Below, piece by piece: positions 26,388 to 33,817 of a DNA stretch of 64,000 nucleotides (position 1 is the first letter of the stretch; each line of letters opens with the position of its first letter). The DNA is taken from positions 1 to 64,000 of the forward strand of contig JAEEYQ010000024.1 in assembly GCA_016288215.1 (NCBI GenBank), read 5' to 3'. The notes beneath the pieces are model-generated. The model did not search any database. It worked only from the letters and a program-made list of their open reading frames with translations, and had not been told where the DNA came from. A program made the position numbers and the translations under genes. The DNA is from Lentisphaeria bacterium (GTDB lineage: Bacteria; Verrucomicrobiota; Lentisphaeria; Oligosphaerales; Oligosphaeraceae).

Positions 26388-26819
26388 CTAAGGGGCTGCG
26401 TTCCACAAGGTTTCAACTACTTTCCACGACTCCGGCGAACGGAACTGGACCGTTTCGACGGACAGGAGGGCGAAATTCGGCGCGTTCAGGGTCATCAGGG
26501 TGGCGATGACGGCGGGGTCCGTCAAGAAGCTGTCTTCCTCTAATCCATCTCGTTGATAGACAACATGATAGGCGTTCTCCTGCGGAGGGCGCAACGGTCG
26601 CAGTTCAGGCGGCGCGGCACCTGGTTCCCCTTTGGCCGCCTCGGCAGACGGCTTACGGCGAATGCGATGGCGGGAGGGCAGGTCGGGTGGCGGGGGGAAT
26701 GGGTACGCGGACAGGCCGAGGAGATGGCGTATCTCCTCTTCGCAGGACCAGATGCGGACAAATTCCTCCTCACGGAGTCGCAACAGGTCCAATATGGCGA
26801 TGTCCTGACGGGGTTCCAT
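26388..26819 (-). CDS. Unknown small protein with proline-rich centre
   Basis: A 143-residue protein, not recognised. It begins MEPRQDIAILDLLRLREEEF, an amphipathic acidic helix, then 'PFPPPPDLPSRHRIRRKPS' and a more ordered C-terminus ('NAYHVVYQRDGLEEDSFLTDPAVIATLMTLNAPNFALLSVE'). The open frame continues upstream to ~27170, but that part is an out-of-frame reading of the neighbouring 115-residue gene with Ser/Pro/Arg-rich composition, so the ATG at 26819 is taken. No clear Shine-Dalgarno. Likely cotranscribed with the LRV protein and EboC-like genes on either side. Confidence 0.6.
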   Translation of the reverse strand: MEPRQDIAILDLLRLREEEFVRIWSCEEEIRHLLGLSAYPFPPPPDLPSRHRIRRKPSAEAAKGEPGAAPPELRPLRPPQENAYHVVYQRDGLEEDSFLTDPAVIATLMTLNAPNFALLSVETVQFRSPESWKVVETLWNAAP

Positions 26820-26859
26820 GTGCAAAACGGGACGAATGGAAAACGATGATGGGGTGGGG

Positions 26860-27207
26860 CTAATTGTCGCCGTCGCTGGCGGCGTCAGCGCGTTTGGGCT
26901 CTTCGGCGTCGAGGCTCTTGGGCTGCGGTTTGGGCGCGGCGGGCTTTTTGGGGGCGACGGGAGCGGCTTTGCTGAAGCCGGCCACGGGGCAGGGGGGATC
27001 TGGGAAGATGAAGACGCCGGGTTCGCCCATAATCTCATCCACCTGAGTCTCCAGTTCAGCGATGCGGCGGTAGGCCGCCTCTCGCTCCGCGAGCAGACCG
27101 TCCACCTTGACGCGGGCCTCGTAGGCCGCCTTGATGGTCTCTGCATCCGCCCGCATGACAATCTCCACAAAACTCAGTGGAGTGTTCGGGAATCCGTTCT
27201 TGGCCAT
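26860..27207 (-). CDS. Unknown small coiled-coil protein with Ala/Pro/Lys-rich tail
   Basis: A 115-residue protein, not recognised. Residues ~18-60 ('MRADAETIKAAYEARVKVDGLLAEREAAYRRIAELETQ', in two parts) predict a strong coiled coil. A short 'GVFIFPDPPCPVAGF' and a low-complexity tail rich in Ala, Pro and Lys (~78-115) follow. AGGACAAC precedes the ATG. It lies 63 bp after the LRV-repeat gene and 40 bp before the 143-residue gene, suggesting a three-gene unit of unknown purpose. Confidence 0.65.
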   Translation of the reverse strand: MAKNGFPNTPLSFVEIVMRADAETIKAAYEARVKVDGLLAEREAAYRRIAELETQVDEIMGEPGVFIFPDPPCPVAGFSKAAPVAPKKPAAPKPQPKSLDAEEPKRADAASDGDN

Positions 27208-27270
27208 GTTGTGTTGTCCTTTCTGCTATGAAAAGCCGGCGGGTCAGGCCCTTTCCGGCGGTTTGATGTC

Positions 27271-28779
27271 TTATCGGGTCACTTTGCGGAGCAGCCGCTT
27301 CAGGATGCCCCCTTGTCGGCGGGAGGGCGTCTCCTCTTGCTCTTCTGTCTTATCTTCCTCAGGGACAGGGGGATGCGCATTGTCATCATCCGTCGTTTGC
27401 CCTTCAGGAGAATGATGAGGCGCCTGCCGCCGTGCCTCCAACCGCTGTCGCGCGGCCTGCTGGACAGCCGGCTCTTCGTCCAGACACAGCAGATTCAGCA
27501 GGGATTCGGGAAGGTCCGGATGGGCCACAAGAGCCATTCGTATGGCGGGAAGCGGATCCCGCAGCAGTCGGTTCATCAGAATCAATGGGAGGTTGGTCGC
27601 CTGAACCGCCAGCATGCGCAACGACGGCAGAGATGCCTCCGCCAGACGGTGCAGCACGGCGGGCGGCGGCGTGGTGCCAATGTGCCCACGGTTGGCCAGC
27701 AGATACAGGAGGGATTCGTCCCCCTGTTCCATGATGGCGGAAAGCACCGCTTCCGGCAACTGCTCCCGCGTGGCCATCATGCGGTTCAGATGAGCGTCTT
27801 CCAGCCGACTCAGTTCCAGCAGCACGTCTTCCGTCGCCGCGGGGTTGAGGGCCAACGCCTCCTGCAACGCGGTCTGTCCATGGGCAAGAAGCCGCGTCAT
27901 GGCCGCCGCCGACAGGGTGGGGTTCTGGGCCAGAGCCAACAGAACGCCGTTGTCCGCATCGTCCGCCAACAGCAGCTGGACTTCCGGCTGGTTGGCGCGT
28001 TGGGCGACGCGAAGACGGACAAGGGGATCGTCCGATTGGGCGAAGCCAAACTGCTCGTCTGCCTTAAGTTCCTTTCGCTCAATGGCTTGCATTTGTATGA
28101 AATGATGAGAGCTCAAGCTGAGGGAGCCGAGGACCTCCTCTGGAAGGTTTTTGCGTTTGAGAATGACGGCTTGGGCGAGGGCTTCGTCGCTGTCCGCCGC
28201 GTTCATGAGGATTTCGGGGGAGGTGCGGCCATTGAGCAGAACGGAGGCTTGGACGCAGAAGTCACAGTCGTCCAACAAGGCGCGGCGGACTTCGTCATCC
28301 AGTCGGTTGATGTTCAGCAGCGCCGTGCGCACAAAGGGCACGGGGTCCTCGCTGAGCTTGACTTGAACGCGGGGAGTGATGAAGGCGTTTCCCGCCAGGG
28401 TTTCGCGGATGTTGGGGTCGGGGTCGTCCGCCAGAACCAACGCGGTCTGTGGGCTGATGCCCTTGCTGCGGGCCACCACGCCGCGGATGGCGGGGTTCTC
28501 GTGGCGGGCCAGCTGCAGCAGAACCTGCTTTGGGGTGCGTGGGTTTTCCGCAAGGCGGGAGAGGATGTCCAGGTCCTCGCATTCGGAAAGCTCCTCCAAA
28601 ATGCGGCTTGGGGTGTCGGGATACGCCGCAAGGAAGAGCCGGACAGGGGCGTCCGTCTCGGCGGCCATGTCTCGAAGGGTCTGCGGGGGAATGCTTCCGG
28701 CGTGATAGGCACGGAGGGCCGCCAGAGGATTCTCCCGAATCGCTCTCAACAGCGCTGTCTTGTCCGTTTCCGCAACCAT
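27271..28779 (-). CDS. LRV/HEAT-like repeat protein
   Basis: A 502-residue all-helical repeat protein without signal peptide. About 14 repeats of 22-26 residues carry a pattern like 'NPRTPKQVLLQLARHENPAIRGVVARS' and 'DPDPNIRETLAGNAFITPRVQVKLSEDPVPFVRTALL' (two examples, shown in parts). This resembles leucine-rich-repeat-variant (LRV) and DUF2336-type solenoids, where 'dp...vR..lA.N...p...l..La' recurs. Such solenoids act as protein-binding scaffolds. The C-terminus (~435-502) is charged and disordered ('EEDKTEEQEE') and ends in a basic patch 'GGILKRLLRKVTR'. The ATG at 28779 is chosen (GGTGG upstream); a heptamer satellite lies just beyond its promoter region. First gene of a long minus-strand series. 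Confidence 0.7.
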   Translation of the reverse strand: MVAETDKTALLRAIRENPLAALRAYHAGSIPPQTLRDMAAETDAPVRLFLAAYPDTPSRILEELSECEDLDILSRLAENPRTPKQVLLQLARHENPAIRGVVARSKGISPQTALVLADDPDPNIRETLAGNAFITPRVQVKLSEDPVPFVRTALLNINRLDDEVRRALLDDCDFCVQASVLLNGRTSPEILMNAADSDEALAQAVILKRKNLPEEVLGSLSLSSHHFIQMQAIERKELKADEQFGFAQSDDPLVRLRVAQRANQPEVQLLLADDADNGVLLALAQNPTLSAAAMTRLLAHGQTALQEALALNPAATEDVLLELSRLEDAHLNRMMATREQLPEAVLSAIMEQGDESLLYLLANRGHIGTTPPPAVLHRLAEASLPSLRMLAVQATNLPLILMNRLLRDPLPAIRMALVAHPDLPESLLNLLCLDEEPAVQQAARQRLEARRQAPHHSPEGQTTDDDNAHPPVPEEDKTEEQEETPSRRQGGILKRLLRKVTR

Positions 28780-28908
28780 GTGTCCACCCGTCCTTTGTCT
28801 TCCGCCGCAACCTTGCATGCGCACTTGCTTTACTATAGCCTCAAAATGTCGGAAAACAAAGCGCGGCCTCCTCAGATTTCACAGCTGGAGGAGAAGCATG
28901 AAAAGGGA

Positions 28909-29174
28909 AAAGTGAAAAGTGAAGAGTGAAAAGAGGAGAGTGAAGCGTGAAAAGTGAAAGGTGAAAAGTGAAAGGTGAAAAGTGAAAGGTGAAAAGTGAA
29001 GAGTGAAAAGTGAAAGGTGAAAAGTGAAGCGTGAAAAGTGAAAGGTGAAAAGTGAAGCGTGAAAAGAGGAGAGTCAAAAGTGAAAGGTGAAAAGTGAAGA
29101 GTGAAAAGTGAAGCGTGAAAAGTGAAAGGTGAAAAGTGAAGAGTGAAAAGTGAAGAGTGAAAAGAGGAGAGTGA
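28909..29174. repeat. Heptamer satellite, about 38 units of (A/G/C)GTGAA(A/G)
   Basis: The whole tract resolves into 7-bp units in one register: AGTGAAA, GGTGAAA, AGTGAAG and CGTGAAA, with three AGAGGAG units and one AGTCAAA. Larger blocks (for example CGTGAAA-AGTGAAA-GGTGAAA-AGTGAAG) recur, which indicates duplication of multi-unit blocks. The minus strand is open in more than one frame, giving LFTLHFS-like heptads, but this follows from composition and is not taken as coding. The rest of the gene-free stretch 28780-29418 holds a short AT-rich part and the inverted repeat at 29261. Confidence 0.95.
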
Positions 29175-29260
29175 CACGCTATTGCATTAGGAAAGATTGT
29201 GATTTTTCGAATTGACATTGCAGCTTGCGGGGAAGCCGCATAGCGGCGATAAGAACATAG

Positions 29261-29289
29261 CCGTGGGTGGAGCGAAGCGAAACCCATGG
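29261..29289. repeat. CCGTGGGT/ACCCATGG inverted repeat
   Basis: CCGTGGGTGGAGCGA...GCGAAACCCATGG forms a stem-loop. An expanded version with the same arms and flanks (CCGTGGGTGGAGCGA...GCGAAACCCACGG) is at 62627-62691, so this is a dispersed intergenic element. Confidence 0.65.
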
Positions 29290-29418
29290 ACAGGCGTAAA
29301 TCCAGTTTCCTTGCGCCATGCCGCGCAGCAAAGCGGAGCGGCACGGCGCTATATGAGTCCCATTATATGTCAATAAATCACAACCCAAACAAGTATACAT
29401 ATCAATTGCAGAGAGAAT

Positions 29419-30702
29419 TCATGACGGCGACTGACGGGACGGGCAAAGCAGCGCGGCGGTCACCCAAATGACGCGTTTGGAGAGGATGTCGTCCCAAAGG
29501 CAGCAGCACAGCAGGGCGATGACGAAGCAGGCCATGGCCGCAGGATGAGGGGAGGCGTTGGGCAGGCTGAGCCAAAACAACAACAGCAGCAGGGCGGCGG
29601 GAAGGCCGAAAAGCACGAGCTGGTTCAGAAATTCGTTGTGGGGGTCCATGAAGGTGATGAAGTCCGTGTAGCTGGCCATGGCGTTGTACTGCTCCAATGT
29701 CCCTTTGACCACATCTTGTTGAACATGAGCAGGATACGCTGTCTCGGCGGCATGGACGCCCATGCCCCAAAACCATGCCGTCGAAGTGGCCTTGAGCATA
29801 CGGACATAGGTGGACTGATGGAGGCGGTACATGCCGCAGTCCGTGTTGAGGTACGGCGCCTCGCGTTTCAGGGGGAAGGTGACGAACAGCACGGTGATTT
29901 CAAACACGGCGGCGATGGCCAGCAGCGGTGCGGTTCGCAGGAGTCGCGCGAGTGTCTTCGGCAGGGAGAGGAGGGAGGCGAGCCAGCTAAGCAGAATGGC
30001 CAACGTCAGCAGGCCGTGTTTGCTGGCACTGGAGGCCAGCGGCAGCAGCGCGGCCCCCATGGCGGGCAGCAGGAGCAGACGGCGGGAGAGGGGATGCCGT
30101 CGCCAGTCGTGGCCAAAGACGAAGGGGGTCATCATGGCGAAGGGAAGGGGATAGAAGACGCCAAACAGATTGGGGTTGCCCATGGTGAAGGCGAAACGCC
30201 TCTGCAGCAAGGACATGGAAGTGGTCTCCATTTGCGGCGACGTGAAGCAGAAGGCAGGGGGGAGATGCAGGGCCGGCGCCGCCATGGCATAGACGAAGGC
30301 CGCCATCACCATGGCCAGAAGGACCAGTCCTCCCCATGCCAGATGCCGTTCATTCCATTGGAGCTGGCGGTAAAACAAAAACAGCACGGCCATGTAGACA
30401 AAGACGCTCCATTCGTAAATCTCTCCAACGAAGGGGCTTCCGTGCAACAGGGTGCAGATGAGCCCAAGGGCCAAAAAGGCGAAAAGCCAACGGAGGGGCC
30501 CTGTGAGAAGCGCCTTCATGTCCGCAAGGCGTCGATACCGCCACAGCAGGGCCACCGCCATGAAAGGAAGCAGAATGTCGCTCAAACTGGCCCGCCATGG
30601 AAGGGCCACGGGAAACACCGTCAGGACAAGGTACAGGATGGCCAGTCCGTGGCAGGCGAGTCGGTCAAACGGCGCATGTTGGGTTGGAAGGGAAAAAGGC
30701 AT
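29419..30702 (-). CDS. O-antigen ligase/polymerase-like membrane protein
   Basis: A 427-residue polytopic membrane protein with 10 or more hydrophobic segments and a large periplasmic loop (~290-370, 'LNTDCGMYRLHQSTYVRMLKATSTAWFWGMGVHAAE...YTDFITFMDPHNEFLNQLVLFGLPAALLLLLF', in parts). The 'FMDPHNEFLNQLVLFGL' motif is the conserved H-N region of the Wzy_C/WaaL family. It either polymerises O units or ligates glycan to lipid A-core at the periplasmic face. The ATG at 30702 is preferred to the TTG six codons earlier. It follows a GT4 gene on the same strand, but a terminator separates them. Confidence 0.85.
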   Translation of the reverse strand: MPFSLPTQHAPFDRLACHGLAILYLVLTVFPVALPWRASLSDILLPFMAVALLWRYRRLADMKALLTGPLRWLFAFLALGLICTLLHGSPFVGEIYEWSVFVYMAVLFLFYRQLQWNERHLAWGGLVLLAMVMAAFVYAMAAPALHLPPAFCFTSPQMETTSMSLLQRRFAFTMGNPNLFGVFYPLPFAMMTPFVFGHDWRRHPLSRRLLLLPAMGAALLPLASSASKHGLLTLAILLSWLASLLSLPKTLARLLRTAPLLAIAAVFEITVLFVTFPLKREAPYLNTDCGMYRLHQSTYVRMLKATSTAWFWGMGVHAAETAYPAHVQQDVVKGTLEQYNAMASYTDFITFMDPHNEFLNQLVLFGLPAALLLLLFWLSLPNASPHPAAMACFVIALLCCCLWDDILSKRVIWVTAALLCPSRQSPS

Positions 30703-30743
30703 CTTTTTTTCAATTGGCAATTTATTCAGAGTGTTTTGTGGAT

Positions 30744-30774
30744 AAAAAGCCTATATAATATATATGGTATAGGC
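30744..30774 (-). terminator. Terminator between GT4 and O-antigen ligase genes
   Basis: On the minus strand GCCTATA...TATAGGC (arms 30768-30774 and 30749-30755) is followed by TTTTTA. It lies 37 nt after the GT4 stop. Confidence 0.65.
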
Positions 30775-30810
30775 GAAGATATGGGTGCAATAAAATGCAA
30801 TCAAAAAAAT

Positions 30811-31956
30811 TCATTTCATGTCCTTGGAAATGCCAAGAATGCGGTGGTACAGGCGGATATGGGAGGCGAGGGTCTCTTCGTTTGGAAAGCGCTTTGGAGG
30901 AACCATCGTGAACTGGCCGGCTAGCGCGGACTCCATGGCGTTGGCCAATGCGTCCACGTCCCGAGGCGGCACCAGCAGGACCTTGCCGGAGACGACCTCC
31001 GGAAGGGAGGCGTTGTCCGTGGCGATGACGGGCCGCTCCAGAGCGCAGGCCTCCGCGGCGGCGAAGCCGAAGCCTTCGGAGAGGGAGGGGACGACCACGG
31101 TGTCCGCGCACATCACATATCCAGGCAGGTCGCCGTAGGGAACGGGCGGGTGGATGAGCACCTTCTCCGCGATGTTCAGCTCCTGAATCAGTCGCTGTGC
31201 ATCCGCCAGCCCTTTGGCGACGGCGGCGTTGTTGCTGAGTATCGTCAATAGCCGCGCCTCCGGATGGCGTTTGGCCACCGCCGCGAAGGCGCGCAGCAGG
31301 GTGGGAAGGCCTTTGGAACGGCCGGGGCGTCCACTGAAGAAGAAGACAAAATGGTCTTGGAGTCCGAGGTCTTGGCGTCGCTTGTCACGGATTTGACCAT
31401 CGGGCTTCCAGTGGGAGTTGTCGATTCCATTGTAGATGGTGGTGATGCGGTCGGCGGGGGTTCCGATGGCCTTCAGGGCTCGCTCCGTGGCATGGGAGAC
31501 CGTGATATAATTCTGGTAATCAAATAGATAGATGATGCGCTCAAGGAGTCCGTTGATTCCGTTGGCAAGCGGGGACGCATCGGAGAAGAGCGACCATTTG
31601 CCCACCCAGACTTCGTGGACGGTCAGCGCCAGCGGCTTGCGCCGCCATTTGGCCACGAGCCAGGAGGGCAATGTGGAGGCGAAGGTGGTGCAGTGAATCA
31701 GATCCGCGCGGCCGGCGGCCTTGAAAAGCGTCGGCAGGACCAGAAGGGGAAACAGATGGCGTATGCCCCCCGTGGCAATGCGGCGGATGTGAACGTTGTT
31801 TCTAACCTCTTCCGCCTGAGCATCTTTCACCATTTGGGTGATGACCTCCACCTCCCATCCCGCGCGGGCAAGCCCCTCGGCCAGGTTGCGGAAAAGGATT
31901 TCCGCGCCGCCGATGTGGGGAGGATAGAAGTCCAGACAGAAGAGGATGCGGGGCAT
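30811..31956 (-). CDS. Family 4 glycosyltransferase
   Basis: A 381-residue GT-B enzyme with 'ILFCLDFYPPHIGGAEILFRNLAEGLARAGWEVEVIT' (acceptor domain with the typical GGAE motif), 'FFFSGRPGRSKGLPTLLRAFA' (donor domain), and 'VVVPSLSEGFGFAAAEACALERPVIAT' with the E-x7-E signature. Probably builds surface polysaccharide or O-antigen, given the O-antigen ligase-like gene next to it. Donor and acceptor sugars cannot be told. Confidence 0.88.
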   Translation of the reverse strand: MPRILFCLDFYPPHIGGAEILFRNLAEGLARAGWEVEVITQMVKDAQAEEVRNNVHIRRIATGGIRHLFPLLVLPTLFKAAGRADLIHCTTFASTLPSWLVAKWRRKPLALTVHEVWVGKWSLFSDASPLANGINGLLERIIYLFDYQNYITVSHATERALKAIGTPADRITTIYNGIDNSHWKPDGQIRDKRRQDLGLQDHFVFFFSGRPGRSKGLPTLLRAFAAVAKRHPEARLLTILSNNAAVAKGLADAQRLIQELNIAEKVLIHPPVPYGDLPGYVMCADTVVVPSLSEGFGFAAAEACALERPVIATDNASLPEVVSGKVLLVPPRDVDALANAMESALAGQFTMVPPKRFPNEETLASHIRLYHRILGISKDMK

Positions 31957-32022
31957 GGCTAACTCGTAAATATTTGGAATATAATGATTTGTGTTTAAAG
32001 AGGCGGCGAGGCGGGGACCGCG

Positions 32023-32535
32023 TCACACGGATTTTGGCACATCCACCTCCATGACATAGTCGTTCATGTAGAAGCCGTTGCCGATGGGGTTGTCCACCGT
32101 CTCCACGGTTTGAAAACCATTGCGGACATAGGCCTTGATGGCCTTGTGGTTGTTGCGGTTCACGTTGAGGCGCAGGTGTTTATAGCCTGCCGTCGCCGCC
32201 AGCGCCATGGCCTCCTGCAGCATGCGGCTACCAATGCCCTTGCCGTGATACTCCGAAAGCAGATAGCATTTGTGCAGTTTCATGGTCTCAGCTTTGCCCG
32301 CATAGGGCCCCATGGTGAAATAGCCGATGGGGCGGGCGGCGTCGAAGACTCCATGGAACGCGACGCCCTCATCGAACTCCTTGGCCATGACCGCTGGAGC
32401 GTACATCATCTCCATCATATACGCAACTTGTTCAGGGGAAAGGATTTCCAGAAAGGTTTCCGGCCAGACCACGTCCGCGACCTGACGCACGAGTGCCAGT
32501 TCATCCTTTGAAAGACGACGTGTTGTGATTTCCAT
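32023..32535 (-). CDS. GNAT family N-acetyltransferase
   Basis: A 170-residue GCN5-type acetyltransferase: 'RPIGYFTMGPY', then 'KLHKCYLLSEYHGKGIGSRMLQEAMALAA' with the acetyl-CoA Q/R-x-x-G-x-G/A loop (HGKGIGSRML) and 'LRLNVNRNNHKAIKAYVRNGFQTVETVDNPIGNGFYMNDYVM' (two parts), the usual C-terminal strands. The acceptor is unknown. AGGAAAC upstream of the start. A second GNAT protein is encoded 70 bp upstream on the same strand. Confidence 0.88.
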   Translation of the reverse strand: MEITTRRLSKDELALVRQVADVVWPETFLEILSPEQVAYMMEMMYAPAVMAKEFDEGVAFHGVFDAARPIGYFTMGPYAGKAETMKLHKCYLLSEYHGKGIGSRMLQEAMALAATAGYKHLRLNVNRNNHKAIKAYVRNGFQTVETVDNPIGNGFYMNDYVMEVDVPKSV

Positions 32536-32605
32536 GGTGTTTCCTATGTCATGGGAGACAGAAGTTCAAGCTTGCCTGTATGGAAATTAATATAGCATCG
32601 GCTCT

Positions 32606-33169
32606 TCACACGTCCATGTTCATGCTGTGTCGAAGAGGTTCGTGGCGGGACAGGATGTCCGCCAAATCACCGACCATAGGGTGGAAGAGGAGCCCGTTCT
32701 CAATGACGGGAGCGCCTATGAGTCGAAATCCAACATGCTTGTAGAAAGCAACTTGCGCATCTATGGCGGAGATGAGGAGCCGCTCCATGCCCTGCCGTGA
32801 CAGCTCTTCCATGATGGCGATGCCCAGACGGACGGCCAGAGAACCGCCGCGGTTTTCTCTTCGCAGTGCCAGTAGCCGAATCTCCGCCGTCTTTTGGGGA
32901 ATGATGTATGGCTCCATGACGGCGCCGAATTTCTGCACAGCGGAAAAGGGCGCCTGCCAATGGGCGCTGAGCATGCCCAAGACATGGTGGCCATCCCATG
33001 CAATGCGGTAGATGTTCTTGCCGTGGAACTTATCGATGAGAAGACTGTTGGGGGCGGTCGGATGCTGCGGATACTCTTCGGCAAACACCTCGTGATTCAG
33101 CCGCCATAGGGAGCGAAACTCCGCTTCCGCTTCCGGCGTCTTGATGACATAGGACAAGGGCATGGTCAT
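32606..33169 (-). CDS. GNAT-fold acyltransferase, possibly FeeM/N-acyl amino acid synthase-like
   Basis: A 187-residue protein starting MTMPLSYVIKTPEAEAEF. 'RSLWRLNHEVFAEEYPQHP' and 'LIDKFHGKNIYRIAWDGHHVLGMLSAHW' are typical of the acyl-homoserine-lactone-synthase/FeeM branch of GNAT proteins ('R...F..E...'). 'AEIRLLALRRENRGGSLAVRLGIAIMEEL' and 'AFYKHVGFRLIGAP' are ordinary GNAT features. It may use an acyl-ACP or acyl-CoA donor; this is inference. The start at 33169 is taken because upstream codons read through a basic, non-conserved stretch. Confidence 0.65.
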   Translation of the reverse strand: MTMPLSYVIKTPEAEAEFRSLWRLNHEVFAEEYPQHPTAPNSLLIDKFHGKNIYRIAWDGHHVLGMLSAHWQAPFSAVQKFGAVMEPYIIPQKTAEIRLLALRRENRGGSLAVRLGIAIMEELSRQGMERLLISAIDAQVAFYKHVGFRLIGAPVIENGLLFHPMVGDLADILSRHEPLRHSMNMDV

Positions 33170-33221
33170 GGTCTTTTCTTTGCAAGATTTCCTCTGTTGA
33201 GCCGCGCGAATCCCCCGCAAA

Positions 33222-33360
33222 CTGCTAGCTAGCCCTAGAAGCCCTAGGAAAATTTCTAATTCCTAATTATCAACCACTTCTAACAGCTAACTAAATTCCT
33301 AATTCCTAATTTCTAATTCCTAATTCCAAATTATCAACCACTTCTAACTTCTAACTAAAT
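33222..33360. repeat. CTAG-rich tract and duplicated CTAATTCCTAATT / ATCAACCACTTCTAAC repeats
   Basis: Starts with GCTAGCTAGCCCTAGAAGCC, then two copies of a block containing (TTCCTAATTCCTAATT)n followed by ATTATCAACCACTTCTAAC and AACTAAAT. The block period is roughly 75 bp. Related strings are found at 13638, 15670 and 62578. Confidence 0.75.
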
Positions 33361-33370
33361 ACCTGATTCT

Positions 33371-33817
33371 TTAAATGCAATAGTCAAAGATGCCGTCCTT
33401 CGCGTTCTGGCGGTAGCAGGCTTCCAAGATGTCCGCCAATGTGATCTTGCCCATCAGCCCCCGAATGCCCTCGTTCAGCTGCAGCCAGATTCCGCGGGCG
33501 GCGCAGTGGGCGTTGCGTTTGCATTTGCTTGGCGCCGTCACGCAGTCCACGATGGAGATGGGCCCCTCCATGGCCTCCAGAATATCCAACAAAGTGACAT
33601 CCTGCGGCTTTTTGCCCAAATGGAATCCGCCATTGACGCCCCGAATGGAACGGACTAGTCCTTTTCGTCGTAAGTCAATGACCAGACGGCTGATGTACTT
33701 TTCAGAAATCTGCTGGGACATGGCAATGTCCCGAAGCAGCCTGGGTTTTGGGGACTCGTTCATCGCCAAATCGATCAAAATCCTCAGCCCATAACGGCCT
33801 TTGGTGGAAATCTTCAT
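33371..33817 (-). CDS. Rrf2/IscR-like transcription regulator
   Basis: A 148-residue winged-helix regulator beginning MKISTKGRYGLRILIDLAM, the Rrf2 signature. Helix-turn-helix 'RDIAMSQQISEKYISRLVIDLRRKGLVRSIRGVNGGFHLGK' (in parts), then three cysteines C92-x6-C99-x5-C105 ('DCVTAPSKCKRNAHC') that fit an Fe-S sensing IscR/NsrR-type protein. It may sense iron-sulfur status, NO or redox; the target genes are not identifiable here, since no isc/suf or cysteine genes are adjacent. The ATG at 33817 is used (AAAGGCGAGG upstream) rather than the longer frame. Confidence 0.88.
   Translation of the reverse strand: MKISTKGRYGLRILIDLAMNESPKPRLLRDIAMSQQISEKYISRLVIDLRRKGLVRSIRGVNGGFHLGKKPQDVTLLDILEAMEGPISIVDCVTAPSKCKRNAHCAARGIWLQLNEGIRGLMGKITLADILEACYRQNAKDGIFDYCI

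Noticed and set aside
26820-27170. An N-terminal extension of the 143-residue protein
   Set aside because: The extension is Ser/Pro/Arg-rich and overlaps the 115-residue coiled-coil gene in another frame.
27313-28929. A 538-residue plus-strand ORF opposite the LRV protein
   Set aside because: Arg/Gln-rich composition typical of shadow frames in GC-rich DNA; the minus-strand repeats are regular and convincing.
28909-29174. A CRISPR-like array
   Set aside because: Units are 7 bp with no unique spacers and no cas genes nearby; it is a satellite.
28841-29344. A 167-residue minus-strand ORF rich in Phe, Thr, His and Leu
   Set aside because: It is a translation of the heptamer satellite, which is open in several frames; no ribosome-binding site and no plausible fold.
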